A DNA stretch of 64,000 bases from Actinobacteria bacterium IMCC26077 (GCA_002284915.1 CP015606.1:248001-312000); one strand, 5' to 3'; shown: positions 46,716-56,928, counted from the first letter of the stretch. The notes: generated by a model from the letters alone, not told the origin. Numbers and translations are program-made.

Positions 46716-47039
46716 TTAGATAAAACCTTCGAGTTCCTTCATGATTGCTGGCTTTGGCCGTGCGCCGATGATGGTTTTGACGACTTGGCCATTAACAAAG
46801 AGGTTCATCGTAGGAATCGATGTGATGCCATATTTGATTGCGATAGCGCTCTCTTCATCGGTATTGAGCTTGACGATCTTGAGCTTCGCAGAGTGTTCGG
46901 TGGCAATCTCTTCCAAAATTGGGGCGACAGCGCGGCATGGTCCGCACCACTCAGCCCAAAAATCGACGAGTACCGGGGTGCTGCTCTTGAGCACCTCAGC
47001 ATCGAAAGTCGCTGTCGTTACTGGCTTTGTTGCTCCCAT
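46716..47039 (-). CDS. trxA: thioredoxin
   Basis: A 107-residue cytoplasmic dithiol carrier. The active site WAEWCGPCRAVAP and the cis-proline segment GITSIPTMNLFVNG are intact. AGAAGAGAG precedes the ATG. It lies between trxB and cwlM, the conserved actinobacterial order. Confidence 0.96.
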   Translation of the reverse strand: MGATKPVTTATFDAEVLKSSTPVLVDFWAEWCGPCRAVAPILEEIATEHSAKLKIVKLNTDEESAIAIKYGITSIPTMNLFVNGQVVKTIIGARPKPAIMKELEGFI

Positions 47040-47082
47040 GGCTCTCTTCTCTCTTCTCGCTACTTAATTATTGGTGAAAACT

Positions 47083-48033
47083 CTAGTGCCCGGCAAGGAA
47101 TCGTTCGGCATCCAGGGCGGCGGCGCAGCCAGATCCTGCTGCGGTAATCGCTTGGCGGTAGGTGTGATCGACCAAATCACCACAGGCAAAGACGCCTTTG
47201 ATATTGGTGGCAGTTCCGGATCGACCAGGGCCACCAACAATCACATAGCCCTCGCCATCGAGCTCGACCTGCCCCTTGATTAATTCACTTCGCGGGTCAT
47301 GTCCAATCGCAACGAATAGTCCGGTGACATCAAGCGTGCTCTCTTGCCCATCAACCGTATTACGAATCTTTAATCCAGTTACTTTCTCATCACCAAGTAC
47401 ATCGATTACTTCACTGTTCCACAAGAATTCGATTTTGGGATTGGCTTTCGCACGATCAGCCATGATTTTCGATGCGCGTAAAGAATCTCGACGGTGAACG
47501 AGAATTACTTTCTCAGCAAATCGAGTGAGGAAATTTGCCTCCTCCATCGCGCTATCGCCACCACCGACAACGGCAATTACTTGGTTACGAAAGAAGAAAC
47601 CATCGCAGGTTGCACACCAGGAAACGCCACGTCCTGATAGTCGCTTCTCATTCTCTAATCCGATTTCTCGATACGCCGAACCAGTAGCGAGGATTACAGC
47701 CTTAGCGCGAATCTCGTTACCACTACCGTCTTTAAGTATCTTTACTTCGCCATCGAGTGTCATCTCAACGATGTCGTCGGTGACAATCTCGACATCAAAG
47801 CGCGCAGCTTGTTTGCGCATGTTATCCATGAGATCTGGACCCATGATGCCATCAGGAAAACCTGGGAAATTCTCAACATCAGTGGTGTTCATGAGCGCGC
47901 CACCTGCTGTGACTGAGCCTTCGTAGAGGAGTGGCTTTAATTGTGCTCGTCCGGCATAGACACCGGCGGTATAGCCAGCAGGACCGGACCCAACGATGAC
48001 TACTTCTCGTATTTCGTTACTCACGGTCGTCAT
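47083..48033 (-). CDS. trxB: thioredoxin reductase
   Basis: A 316-residue FAD/NADPH enzyme that recharges thioredoxin. It has the FAD motif [20 protein letters not shown], the redox pair in [11 protein letters not shown], the NADPH motif [17 protein letters not shown] and the C-terminal [16 protein letters not shown]. The start is uncertain: ATG 48033 and a GTG two codons later lack a ribosome site, and the frame extends to 48057. The stop of murJ is only a few bases upstream. Confidence 0.93.
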   Translation of the reverse strand: MTTVSNEIREVVIVGSGPAGYTAGVYAGRAQLKPLLYEGSVTAGGALMNTTDVENFPGFPDGIMGPDLMDNMRKQAARFDVEIVTDDIVEMTLDGEVKILKDGSGNEIRAKAVILATGSAYREIGLENEKRLSGRGVSWCATCDGFFFRNQVIAVVGGGDSAMEEANFLTRFAEKVILVHRRDSLRASKIMADRAKANPKIEFLWNSEVIDVLGDEKVTGLKIRNTVDGQESTLDVTGLFVAIGHDPRSELIKGQVELDGEGYVIVGGPGRSGTATNIKGVFACGDLVDHTYRQAITAAGSGCAAALDAERFLAGH

Positions 48034-48061
48034 ACTAGCGACAACACCAATGGGCACCCAC

Positions 48062-49705
48062 TTATTCCGCGCTAGGCCGGAATCGACCCTTCACTTGACG
48101 ATAGAGCGATGTGATTTCCTCCACTTTCGCAATTTTCCCTACATATATATAGGTAATCGCGAAGGCCAATCCGCTCAGCGCGAGGCTGAGGGCGTTGAAC
48201 AGCCAGCTCTCCCCAAACCCTCGTCGGATTACTTCAAAGATGAGGTAACTAGGAATCAATGCGAACGCAGAGATCAAGAGGAGCTTGAAGTGAGTCATCA
48301 AGAGTTGCCGCTTAGGAAAACGTCCAACTCTCTTCTCCAGTGAACGTATCGCAAGTAAAGTGCCGGTGATGTTGCTGACCCCGAGAGCTATGGCAAGGGC
48401 AACGGTGACATAACGGAAGGAAATGAAATTCTCCGCTATTACCGCAAGAACCATCATGGAGCCAGTCGCAAATAGATTAATGACTACTGGAGTCTTCGTA
48501 TCTTCGTATGCATAGAAACCTCTTAGCAATAGCGGCATCGTGCTAAATGGAATTAATCCCAGTGCAAAGCCAGCGAGCACTAAACCTATCTGCCGTGAAT
48601 CATCGGCCGAAGTGCCGGCATAAAGTAGCGCCGAAATTGCAGATCCAAAAGCGATAAACAAAATAGTGCTTGGCGCAGTCGCAACTGCGATATTGCGAAG
48701 CGAATCTACAAGATTGTTTTTTACCGCTTCATCATTCTTATCATGCGCCAATCGCGATATTTTGGGAAGTAGCGCCGTTATCACGGAGACGGTGATAATT
48801 GAATGAGGCAAGATAAATATGAAATATGCGTAGGAGTAAGGAGTAAAACCTACGCCGGTATCTATTCCAGCTAACTTCGCTTGTACTGCGGCAGAGGTAG
48901 CAACTTTAACGATAATTAAGTAGCCAATTTGATTTATTAAGACGAAGAGGAGAGTCCAGCCACCGAGGCGGAAGGACTTACCAAGATCAGAATGGCGCCA
49001 ATCGAAACGAATTTTCAACGTGAGCCCTGATAGCTTCACTACTGGGATAAGAACTAGAGCTTGAATCACGAAACCGAGGGTGGTTCCGATTCCTAAGAGG
49101 GCGCTCTGCCCTGCTGTGATTGTGTTCGCAGAGACATCGGGAGCAACCCACAGGAAGGTTAACAAAACCCCAATTCCTACAAGGTTGTTGAGCACCGGCG
49201 CCCACATCATGGCTCCAAATTTCCCGCGGGCATTACCAATTTGAGAGAGGATGACAAAGATTCCCATCATAAGAATCTGCGGTAAGCAATATCGCATGAA
49301 GGTAATGGTCAGAGATCGCTCTGCCTCAAAGCCGGGGAGTGAGAATTTGGGCGCATATATTCGAGTAATCAAGGGGGCAAGCACGATGCCAAGGGCGGTA
49401 ATCAGAAAGAGGAGTGAAGTCACCGAAGAGAATAGGCGCGATGCAAAAGCCGAACCGCCATCCTCATCGTCGCGCATCGATCTAACTAACTGTGGTACGA
49501 ATACTGCATTTAAGGCACCACCAGCTAGAAGGATGTAGAGAATAGTTGGAATGGTGTTTGCGACATTAAAAGTGTCAGCAAAGAGCGCAGTGCCGAGCGC
49601 AGCAACCGTTAAAAGATTTCGAATCAGACCTGTGAAGCGTGAGACCAGGGTTCCTGCAGCCATAATGGCTGAGGACTTGATGAAATCTGGCTCCTCATGG
49701 CTCAT
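48062..49705 (-). CDS. murJ: lipid II flippase MurJ
   Basis: A 547-residue polytopic protein (about 14 helices) that flips lipid II for peptidoglycan synthesis. It starts with [23 protein letters not shown] and has [17 protein letters not shown] and [23 protein letters not shown]. Mycobacterial MurJ carries a large C-terminal pseudokinase domain that binds FhaA; this protein stops after the membrane core, so PknB control through that route is not available. It sits between DUF6049 and trxB. Confidence 0.94.
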   Translation of the reverse strand: MSHEEPDFIKSSAIMAAGTLVSRFTGLIRNLLTVAALGTALFADTFNVANTIPTILYILLAGGALNAVFVPQLVRSMRDDEDGGSAFASRLFSSVTSLLFLITALGIVLAPLITRIYAPKFSLPGFEAERSLTITFMRYCLPQILMMGIFVILSQIGNARGKFGAMMWAPVLNNLVGIGVLLTFLWVAPDVSANTITAGQSALLGIGTTLGFVIQALVLIPVVKLSGLTLKIRFDWRHSDLGKSFRLGGWTLLFVLINQIGYLIIVKVATSAAVQAKLAGIDTGVGFTPYSYAYFIFILPHSIITVSVITALLPKISRLAHDKNDEAVKNNLVDSLRNIAVATAPSTILFIAFGSAISALLYAGTSADDSRQIGLVLAGFALGLIPFSTMPLLLRGFYAYEDTKTPVVINLFATGSMMVLAVIAENFISFRYVTVALAIALGVSNITGTLLAIRSLEKRVGRFPKRQLLMTHFKLLLISAFALIPSYLIFEVIRRGFGESWLFNALSLALSGLAFAITYIYVGKIAKVEEITSLYRQVKGRFRPSAE

Positions 49706-49708
49706 CGT

Positions 49709-50827
49709 CTAATTCACCGCTTTTCGTCTAGCGCGGCGATAGATCTGGAATCCACTAGCCGCAACGAGAAGTATTCCAGCACCGACCATGACGACCGTGA
49801 TAGCCGAGCCAATCATCGAGATAGTAAATTGTAGGAAATTTGTCTCGCCGTAACGTGCGCCCTTGGTAGTTTCTAAGCGAGCCTCAACCCGGACTTTTCC
49901 ATTGGCTATGGCTTTAGCAGTGATCAAGACCTGCTTACGGGAATTCGGCTCGATCCGTACTTTCTTAGCGGTATCGATAGCGATGCGGGCATTCTCTGCA
50001 TGCAAAATGAGCACGACCTCAGCTGGCGCTGAGAATTGATTTTCAATTGTTACTGGTATTTCCTCGTTGGTAGATGTCAGCGTGTATTTCCCCGGTAGGA
50101 CTTTTACCTTCTTCTCTAATCGATCGACAGTTCCGTTAAGCAAGATTGCTAGGTATTGGACTTTCTTCTGGTTTAGATTGGGATTAAGTAACGCATTGCT
50201 CCGTAAGGCAACCTCGCCTATTTCAGGGTCACTGGTTATCGTTCCGATTTTGTTGAGCGTCTTATGAATTATTAAGAAAGCGCTTTTCGCTCGATTGCTC
50301 GGGCTTTTCTCGTTGGTGGGGTACCCCTCGGGTAAGCCGGCAGATACTGGAAGGTCGAGCGCCCGCGCCAACCGAAGAGCGCTAATGCTCTGCAGCTTCG
50401 ATAATTCGATATCAGAAATCTTCTTTCGGACTGCCAAATTCGGCGAACCGTATGGCAAGGCAAAGAGTTGCTCCTCACCGATTCGCGCTTTGAGAAGCTC
50501 GAGAAAAGTATCGGCAGCGCTGCGATAACTTCCCTCATTATCGGGAAGTACCGTGTAGCCATCGCTCATATCATTAAGCTCTTCGATGAGCTGTGGATCA
50601 ATAACCCATGTTGCAGTTTTTGGGGCATTAATCACTCTGTTATATAGCGCGCCATTTATCGAAACGGATTCACCAAGTGAGTCATCGGTGAATTTTCCAT
50701 TTACTTCGCGATGAAAGATATCTGATATCACTACAAGTGGGCTGACTGCATGTGCCGGAAGTGGGGCGAATGAAGTAAGCAGTAAAAAGGAGATCACTGC
50801 GGCACGTAGCCCGTTTAGGCGCCTCAT
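49709..50827 (-). CDS. DUF6049 family envelope protein, short form
   Basis: A 372-residue protein with a signal peptide (residues 1-28, ending AHAV) and a C-terminal membrane helix (about 345-365) followed by RRARRKAVN, so a type I membrane protein. The location between murJ and the NUDIX gene and the features TWVIDPQLIEELNDM and LFALPYGSPNLA match the Rv3909-like DUF6049 proteins. These are usually about twice as long; this one is a reduced version. The function is unknown. It overlaps the NUDIX gene by four bases. Confidence 0.8.
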   Translation of the reverse strand: MRRLNGLRAAVISFLLLTSFAPLPAHAVSPLVVISDIFHREVNGKFTDDSLGESVSINGALYNRVINAPKTATWVIDPQLIEELNDMSDGYTVLPDNEGSYRSAADTFLELLKARIGEEQLFALPYGSPNLAVRKKISDIELSKLQSISALRLARALDLPVSAGLPEGYPTNEKSPSNRAKSAFLIIHKTLNKIGTITSDPEIGEVALRSNALLNPNLNQKKVQYLAILLNGTVDRLEKKVKVLPGKYTLTSTNEEIPVTIENQFSAPAEVVLILHAENARIAIDTAKKVRIEPNSRKQVLITAKAIANGKVRVEARLETTKGARYGETNFLQFTISMIGSAITVVMVGAGILLVAASGFQIYRRARRKAVN

Positions 50828-51414
50828 GATCGTAGATCACCTGATCTCTGAATGAGCTTTCGTTCGTCAGGGTAGGCGAGCGTTTTTGCAATCTCATCGA
50901 GTGGGAACCATTTAACTTCATCAACCTCACTGAGTTGAGGTTGAAGTTCTCCGGATTTCTCAGCGAAGAGAAAGTGATGGACAGTTTTATGTATTCGCTT
51001 CCCTTCTGCCATAAACCAGAAGTCGATAACTCCAAGCGAGCGAGTGATGGCGCTGGTAATCCCGGTCTCTTCGCGCACCTCACGAAGGGCAGCCTCTTCG
51101 GGGCTTTCGCCAGCTTCGATATGCCCTTTAGGAAGCGACCAGAGCATCCGACCACGTTTATCTATTCGGCCAATAAGTAATCCGAGCTCACCACTCTTAT
51201 CAACGACAAGGCCACCTGCACTGATCTCTTCTACTCTCTTGCCTGAGTGCGTGGATTTCTTCTTGGTGTGAGTGGGGCGCTTCTTGTTGCCGCTCTTTGG
51301 TTTTGGGCGCGCGGGTTTAGCGCGCAGAGTGGAAGGTAATGAAGGTGAGGAGGGCGAAGAGGCTGGTGCGATAAAAACCGGCTCGAGCCCGCCCTCACCC
51401 GAGGTCCGGGACAT
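50824..51414 (-). CDS. NUDIX hydrolase (MutT4-like)
   Basis: A 196-residue pyrophosphohydrolase. The NUDIX box is complete: GHIEAGESPEEAALREVREE followed by TG. About 50 N-terminal residues are a Pro/Ser then Lys/Arg-rich extension, probably disordered. In mycobacteria the gene at this position, mutT4, hydrolyses nucleotide or nucleoside diphosphate derivatives; the exact substrate here is unknown. It is the first gene of the minus-strand cell-wall/redox operon and divergent from pcnA. Confidence 0.9.
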   Translation of the reverse strand: MSRTSGEGGLEPVFIAPASSPSSPSLPSTLRAKPARPKPKSGNKKRPTHTKKKSTHSGKRVEEISAGGLVVDKSGELGLLIGRIDKRGRMLWSLPKGHIEAGESPEEAALREVREETGITSAITRSLGVIDFWFMAEGKRIHKTVHHFLFAEKSGELQPQLSEVDEVKWFPLDEIAKTLAYPDERKLIQRSGDLRS

Positions 51415-51432
51415 ACCCCTACCTTACCCGCG

Positions 51433-51438
51433 TACCCT
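51433..51438 (+). promoter_or_regulatory. candidate -10 box upstream of pcnA
   Basis: TACCCT with an 8-base gap to ATG 51447. No ribosome site is visible. Confidence 0.4.
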
Positions 51439-51446
51439 TAGCGGCT

Positions 51447-52883
51447 ATGAGCGCAATTTCGCCAGAACAGGCAAAAGCGGCCGCGAACCTCGTCACATTA
51501 CCGAAGGCAGCGGTTGATTTAGCGCGAGATTTCCGAGGGGCTGGCTATCGCCTTGCCCTCGTTGGCGGCCCGGTTCGCGATGCGCTTCTGGGGCGCGGGG
51601 GTAACGATCTTGATTTCACTACCGATGCTCGCCCAGAAGAGTCGATGAAGATTTTGAAGAAGTGGACCAATGCAACGTGGGATACCGGAATCGTTTATGG
51701 AACGGTAGCTGGTAAGAAAGGCGACATTACCGCCGAGATCACTACCTTTCGAAAAGATTCCTATTCAACCGAGAGTAGAAAACCGTCAGTCGAGTTTGGC
51801 GACAGCTTAGAAGGCGATCTCCGAAGACGCGATTTCACTGTCAATGCGATGGCATTAGAGATTGGCGAGAGCGAGAATCTTTTCGTAGACCCTTTCGGAG
51901 GCTTGAAAGATCTCGTTGCCAAGAAGATCCGAACTCCAATTTCAGCGATAGAACTATTTACTGAAGATCCGTTACGGATGATGCGCGCTGCGCGCTTCTC
52001 TGCTCAATTGGGTTTTGATGTCGATGACGAAGTAGTGAGCGCAATTACCCAGATGCGCGAGCGGCTAACCATCATCTCCGCAGAACGTATCCGTGAAGAA
52101 TTTGTAAAGACTTTGATGTCCGATAATCCGCGCCGAGGATTGATGTTAATGGTTGATACTGGCCTCTCTGAATTTTTCCTTCCGGAATTACCGATGCTCC
52201 GCCTTGAAATCGATGAACATCATCGCCATAAAGATGTATACGAACACTCCCTGATTGTCTTGGAACAAGCGATGGCGATGGAAGAACGATTGGGTGGGCC
52301 AAATCTCACGATTCGGTTAGCTGCACTCCTTCATGACATAGGTAAACCGAAGACGCGTTCATTAATTGAAGGTGGCGGAGTCTCTTTTCATCATCATGAG
52401 ATTGTTGGATCGAAAATGACAAAAAAACGATTAAAGGAGCTTCGATTCGATCGAGAGACCATCGAAGATGTATCTAATTTAGTGGCGCTCCACTTACGTT
52501 TTCATGGATATGGCAGCGGTGAATGGACTGATAGCGCTGTCCGTCGCTACGTTCGAGATGCCGGTGATTTACTCGTCCATCTTCATGTTTTAACTAGGGC
52601 CGATTGCACTACCCGTAATGTTCGAAAAGCCCAGGCGCTCGCCGCCACCTATGATGAATTAGAGGCGCGAATCGACCAACTTGCTCAAGAAGAGGAGCTA
52701 GCTGCAATCCGGCCAGATCTCAATGGAAACGAGATTATTGAAATTCTCGGCATCAAACCAGGGCCAATCGTCGGCAAGGCATATGACTACCTCCTCGAGC
52801 TGCGGATGGAACATGGACCGCTTGGCCGAGAACGAGCGATCGAAGAGTTACATAAATGGCGTGCGGAGAATGGGGATAAGTGA
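51447..52883 (+). CDS. pcnA: CCA-adding tRNA nucleotidyltransferase
   Basis: A 478-residue class II nucleotidyltransferase that builds or repairs the tRNA 3' CCA; none of the tRNA genes in this window encodes CCA. The catalytic head is VGGPVRDALLGRGGNDLDFT, then RRRDFTVNAMALEI and RMMRAARFSAQLGF. An HD domain with LAALLHDIGKPKTR covers about 255-400. It overlaps the photolyase gene by four bases (GTGA), implying coupled translation. Confidence 0.94.
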   Translation: MSAISPEQAKAAANLVTLPKAAVDLARDFRGAGYRLALVGGPVRDALLGRGGNDLDFTTDARPEESMKILKKWTNATWDTGIVYGTVAGKKGDITAEITTFRKDSYSTESRKPSVEFGDSLEGDLRRRDFTVNAMALEIGESENLFVDPFGGLKDLVAKKIRTPISAIELFTEDPLRMMRAARFSAQLGFDVDDEVVSAITQMRERLTIISAERIREEFVKTLMSDNPRRGLMLMVDTGLSEFFLPELPMLRLEIDEHHRHKDVYEHSLIVLEQAMAMEERLGGPNLTIRLAALLHDIGKPKTRSLIEGGGVSFHHHEIVGSKMTKKRLKELRFDRETIEDVSNLVALHLRFHGYGSGEWTDSAVRRYVRDAGDLLVHLHVLTRADCTTRNVRKAQALAATYDELEARIDQLAQEEELAAIRPDLNGNEIIEILGIKPGPIVGKAYDYLLELRMEHGPLGRERAIEELHKWRAENGDK

Positions 52884-54358
52884 GCCAGCGTCGGACGCTC
52901 TTCATCCCATTCGATCATCTACATCGCAAGTATGGAATCCTCCGTGAAGCAGATAAATCTCGGGACCGCATTCTCTTTGTAGAGAGCGCACGGATGTGCT
53001 CTGGCCGCAACTGGCATCCAGAGCGACTCTTCTTTCTTATTTCATGCGCGCGACATTTTTCTGAAGAACTAAGGGCAGAAGGATTTGAGGTTGATTATGT
53101 GCAAGCTAAATCAACCGCAGAAGGTATAAAAGAGTCACTAAAAAAATTTCCAGATCACACGTTGCACGCCACGATGCAATCATCATTTAGATTACAGAGA
53201 GCGTTAGCAGATTTAGGCTGTCAATTTGTAGAGAATGATTTTTTTCTTACACCTAGAGCGTTATTCGAGGAGTGGGCATCAAATCAAAAGAGTTATTTAA
53301 TGGAGAATTTCTATCGTGAGCAGCGTCGTCGCCTAGATATTCTGATGGATGGCGCTAAACCAACCGGCGGAGCCTGGAATTTCGATAAAGAGAATCGTCT
53401 ACCGCCGCCAAAGAATTACCAGTGGCCTGAGTACAAAGGGTTTGAACGAGATGCGATTGATCGCGAAGTTGCCGAGGAATTAGGGATAGAACTAAAAAGT
53501 ACATGGGCGACAACTCGGGCAGGTGCACTTCGGCAACTCAAGAGCTTCATCGCAGATCATTTTGCTAATTTTGGTCCATACGAAGATGCGATGGCATTGG
53601 ATAGTTGGTCGCTGCATCATTCTGTAATTAGCCCCTATATAAATAACGGTTTACTCCACCCTAGCGAGGTTGTAGCAGCAGCGCTCAAGGCCTTTGCATC
53701 AGGAAAGATTCCTATCGAATCAGCTGAGGGTTTTATTCGCCAAATAATTGGATGGCGGGAATATATCAATGGCATGTATTGGCATTTGGGTGCTGAGTAT
53801 CGTGAAGAGAATCAACTAAAGGCGCAACGCAAGCTCTTGCCGCTCTTTGAAGATAGCAGCAAAACCGAGATGAATTGTGTTCGATCCATCGTCCGTGATG
53901 TCGAGGAACGAGCCTGGGTCCATCACATCCCTCGATTGATGGTACTTAGTAATTTGGCGCTCATTACTGGCACTAATCCGCAGGCGTTTTTGGAGTGGAT
54001 GCGCGAACGCTTTATCGATGCGTCGGAATGGGTAATGGTGCCTAATGTCATCGGTATGGGCGTTCATGCAGATGGCGGTCGAATGATGACCAAACCCTAT
54101 GCTGCAGGTGGGGCATACATTTCACGGATGTCCCAATACTGCGGCGGCTGTCGATATAACCCGAAATTACGGGTTGGCGAAGATGCTTGTCCCTTTACCA
54201 CTCTTTATTGGGATTTTCTCGATCGAAATAAAGAGCTCTTTGCGAAGAACCATCGGATGTTCCAGCAGATTAATGGGTTGAAGAGATTAAGTGATTTGCC
54301 ACAACTGCGAGAGCGCGCAAAAGAAGTTCTCTCTGCCCTTGAGCTGGGCGAGATTTAA
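52880..54358 (+). CDS. iron-sulphur prokaryotic (6-4) photolyase / cryptochrome (FeS-BCP, PhrB-like)
   Basis: A 492-residue flavoprotein repairing (6-4) UV photoproducts with blue light. It has the family N-terminal domain (FIPFDHLH) and the FAD-binding helical domain with IRQIIGWREYINGMYW. The four predicted [4Fe-4S] ligands are Cys333, 421, 424 and 437, in NCVRS, QYCGGC and EDACPF. Their spacing of 88, 3 and 13 equals that of Agrobacterium PhrB. The family also binds dimethyl-ribityllumazine, the product of ribH. The start is GTG within the pcnA stop. It is convergent with the next gene, sharing a TTAA at the stops. Confidence 0.92.
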   Translation: MSQRRTLFIPFDHLHRKYGILREADKSRDRILFVESARMCSGRNWHPERLFFLISCARHFSEELRAEGFEVDYVQAKSTAEGIKESLKKFPDHTLHATMQSSFRLQRALADLGCQFVENDFFLTPRALFEEWASNQKSYLMENFYREQRRRLDILMDGAKPTGGAWNFDKENRLPPPKNYQWPEYKGFERDAIDREVAEELGIELKSTWATTRAGALRQLKSFIADHFANFGPYEDAMALDSWSLHHSVISPYINNGLLHPSEVVAAALKAFASGKIPIESAEGFIRQIIGWREYINGMYWHLGAEYREENQLKAQRKLLPLFEDSSKTEMNCVRSIVRDVEERAWVHHIPRLMVLSNLALITGTNPQAFLEWMRERFIDASEWVMVPNVIGMGVHADGGRMMTKPYAAGGAYISRMSQYCGGCRYNPKLRVGEDACPFTTLYWDFLDRNKELFAKNHRMFQQINGLKRLSDLPQLRERAKEVLSALELGEI

Positions 54359-54861
54359 CTCCGCTCAACTTCGCCAGGAACTTCACGTTCACCAACTGCA
54401 ACGATAAAGCGTCCAGGAGCGCGCGAGGTGATTTCGAAGGCGTAGATCCCTTCCTCCGCCACCTGAGATGTTCGCCCAAGGTAGAGGTAATTTCGTTTGC
54501 CCCATGGTTCATAGAACGGAGTTCGCTCGGTGATGGGCAAGGTAAATGACTGACCAGAAGGGGCGGTAACTTTGAGGAGCGGAAATTGCTTCTTCGTCAG
54601 CTTCTTTTCCGGATTTTCGTCGTAAATGAGTAATTGGAGTGCAAGGGTATCTCCTGCTTTTAATCCCGCGCGAAAAGCCCTAATTTGTCGAGTTTTAGTA
54701 AATGTCATGTTCAAAGCAAATGAGACCGTGCCATCAACGAGTAGCGGGCCACTCTCTGGCGTGCGATCAGAAGCTTTCAAAGCTACTGGTTGGTGGGCAG
54801 AAGCGGCAGCACCATTGAATAGAAATGCACTGAGGAGCAGTAACCCAACAAACTTTCTCAT
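54355..54861 (-). CDS. secreted protein of unknown function
   Basis: A 168-residue protein with a signal peptide (residues 1-22, ending ASAHQ). The body is beta-rich, with paired stretches such as DTLALQLLIYDENPEKKLTK, NYLYLGRTSQV and EGIYAFEITSRAPGRFIVAV, suggesting an immunoglobulin-like or beta-sandwich fold. I do not recognise the family. Its stop overlaps the photolyase stop on the other strand. Confidence 0.7.
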   Translation of the reverse strand: MRKFVGLLLLSAFLFNGAAASAHQPVALKASDRTPESGPLLVDGTVSFALNMTFTKTRQIRAFRAGLKAGDTLALQLLIYDENPEKKLTKKQFPLLKVTAPSGQSFTLPITERTPFYEPWGKRNYLYLGRTSQVAEEGIYAFEITSRAPGRFIVAVGEREVPGEVERS

Positions 54862-54914
54862 AGTTAGAGGGTAGGGAAGGCGACCGTGATTCGCGCGCCG
54901 AAAGTGGGAGAACT

Positions 54915-55616
54915 TTAGTTAAAAGCATCCAAAAGGGTCACTGTTTGTAGTGATTTGGATCGAATGATATCGAGAATGGTAGGGAAGACAGTTGCTGAAG
55001 TGAGGTTATTGGCATGGGCTAGGACGATGGATCCATCATAGAAACTTGAACGCGCCAATTGCGCAATTCTTGAAGCGCGAATATTGCTCGCATCACCAAG
55101 CGAACCCGACCACAACATTGGTTTGGTGTAGCCAATTTCCGCTGCAGCATCAATCACTTTTCGATTGATACTTCCATAAGGGGGGCGATAATAAGGGCGA
55201 GCATCTATATCAAAATGTTTTTCAATGAAATTATGTGCACCCATCAATTCACGCTGAATATTCTTTGGCGAGAGACCAGCTAGCGCTGGATGATGCGCAG
55301 TGTGATTAGCGAGTTGAATCTGACCACTTTCTACCAATGGCAGTAATTCTTTCTTGTTCTTCAGCCACGATCCCATTGCTGAGTAGATAAAGAAGGTGAG
55401 CCGGAGATCATTCTCAGAAACCAAACGGATATATCTCTTGACAGATTCTGGACTCGTTCCATCATCGACTGTCCAAGCAACTTGTTTGACTTCGGATGGG
55501 GGTAGTTCTCGAATTGCTTGGAGTGTGCCAGCCGTTGCCGGCGTGGAGAATAGTGAAGGTAGTGAGAGCGCAACCGAGCTCGAAGCAAGCGTTCCGAGAA
55601 ACTCGCGACGATTCAT
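54915..55616 (-). CDS. polysaccharide deacetylase (NodB-type), Tat-exported
   Basis: A 233-residue metal-dependent deacetylase, family 4. A twin-arginine signal (MNRREFLGTLASSSVALSL) targets it to the Tat route. NodB motifs are TVDDGTS (motif 1, with a VDDG instead of FDDG), LANHTAHHP (motif 2) and YRPPYGS (motif 3). Likely substrates are N-acetylated glycans such as peptidoglycan or chitin. GGAG lies before ATG 55616; a TTG one codon earlier is also possible. Confidence 0.88.
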   Translation of the reverse strand: MNRREFLGTLASSSVALSLPSLFSTPATAGTLQAIRELPPSEVKQVAWTVDDGTSPESVKRYIRLVSENDLRLTFFIYSAMGSWLKNKKELLPLVESGQIQLANHTAHHPALAGLSPKNIQRELMGAHNFIEKHFDIDARPYYRPPYGSINRKVIDAAAEIGYTKPMLWSGSLGDASNIRASRIAQLARSSFYDGSIVLAHANNLTSATVFPTILDIIRSKSLQTVTLLDAFN

Positions 55617-55656
55617 CAAACTCCTTAACTAGGGGATTAAACCTAGCGGAGAGTCT

Positions 55657-55662
55657 TAGACT
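55657..55662 (+). promoter_or_regulatory. candidate -10 box for leaderless NRAMP-like mRNA
   Basis: TAGACT with a 6-base spacer to ATG 55669. There is no ribosome site. Confidence 0.5.
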
Positions 55663-55668
55663 AGAGAT

Positions 55669-56928
55669 ATGGCCCTTCGCTCTAAGTTCTTCCGAGTCTT
55701 GGGCCCGGGTTTGATTACCGGCGCAGCTGATGACGATCCATCAGGGATAGCTACCTACTCTCAAGCGGGGGCAGCCTATGGTTTTGGCCAACTTTGGACG
55801 ATCGTCCTCTGCCTACCATTGATGATTGCCGTTCAAGAGGCGTGCGCGCGAATTGGCGCAGCAACCTCTCAAGGCTTAGTCACAGTAACTGGCCGACTGT
55901 ATTCAAAGAAGATTCTCGCTGCTGTTGTGGGATTGGTTGTGGTGGCAAATGTGATCAATATCGGGGCGGATTTTGCTGCCGTTGGCGCTTCGCTCAATCT
56001 ACTGATTCCGCTGCCAATTCCGATTCTCTCCACAATATTTATGTTGGTAGTTCTTGGACTAGAGATTTTTATTGGCTATCACACGTATGCAAAGTTTCTT
56101 AAGTTTCTCTCCCTCGCGCTAATTTCTTACGTCGCAGTCGCTCTGATAGTTACAAATAATTGGGCTGAAGTGTTTAAGGCAACATTTATCCCACAATTAC
56201 AGTGGAGCCCGGCTTATTGGTACGTCATCGTTGCGATCTTGGGGACGACGATTAGTCCGTACATGTTCTTTTGGCAAAGCGCAGAAGAGGTAGAGGAGAG
56301 CAATTACGCCGCAACGCACCACACTAAGCGGCGAGACATCAAGGAGATTCGTCAAGATACTGCTATCGGAATGAGCATCTCTCAACTTGGCAGCTGGTTC
56401 ATGATTATTACAGCGGCGGTGGTACTTCATGAGAATGGCGTAACGTCTATCGGCACCGCCGCCGATGCTGCTAAGGCGTTAGAACCTCTTGTGCAAGGCT
56501 TTCCCCATGCGGGCACACTTGCCAAATTACTCTTTGCCATCGGCGTGATTGGCATGGGTTTGTTAGGAATTCCCGTCTTAGCCGGGTCGGCAGCGTATGC
56601 GGTGAGCGATGCATTTGGCTGGCGCGAAGGTTTGGATTACAAACTTAAGCAAGCAAAGCAATTCTACGGCGTCATTATCTTCTCAACAGTTCTGGGTTGG
56701 ATAATTACGATTGTAGGAATTGATCCCATCAAGTCACTTGTTTTTGCTGCCGTCATCAATGGTTTGGTTGCAGTTCCGCTAATCTTCCTCATCGCAAGAA
56801 TTTCCAGAAATCATGAGGTGATGGGAGATCTCAGCGGTAAGCGACTTTCACGAAGTATGCTCAATATCGCCTTTATTCTCATGTTTTTATCGGCATTGAT
56901 GATGATTGGGACTACGCTTTTCTCGTAA
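55669..56928 (+). CDS. NRAMP-family divalent metal transporter homologue
   Basis: A 419-residue membrane protein with about eleven helices. The first helix carries DDDPSGIATYSQ where Mn/Fe-type NRAMPs have DPGN. The sixth lacks the usual metal-binding Met, having GMGLLGIPVLAGSAAYA. It therefore belongs with NRAMP-related transporters (for example of the magnesium type) and not with MntH; the substrate is open. FFWQSAEEVEE follows helix five. It is separated from the following permease gene by 15 bases. Confidence 0.85.
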   Translation: MALRSKFFRVLGPGLITGAADDDPSGIATYSQAGAAYGFGQLWTIVLCLPLMIAVQEACARIGAATSQGLVTVTGRLYSKKILAAVVGLVVVANVINIGADFAAVGASLNLLIPLPIPILSTIFMLVVLGLEIFIGYHTYAKFLKFLSLALISYVAVALIVTNNWAEVFKATFIPQLQWSPAYWYVIVAILGTTISPYMFFWQSAEEVEESNYAATHHTKRRDIKEIRQDTAIGMSISQLGSWFMIITAAVVLHENGVTSIGTAADAAKALEPLVQGFPHAGTLAKLLFAIGVIGMGLLGIPVLAGSAAYAVSDAFGWREGLDYKLKQAKQFYGVIIFSTVLGWIITIVGIDPIKSLVFAAVINGLVAVPLIFLIARISRNHEVMGDLSGKRLSRSMLNIAFILMFLSALMMIGTTLFS

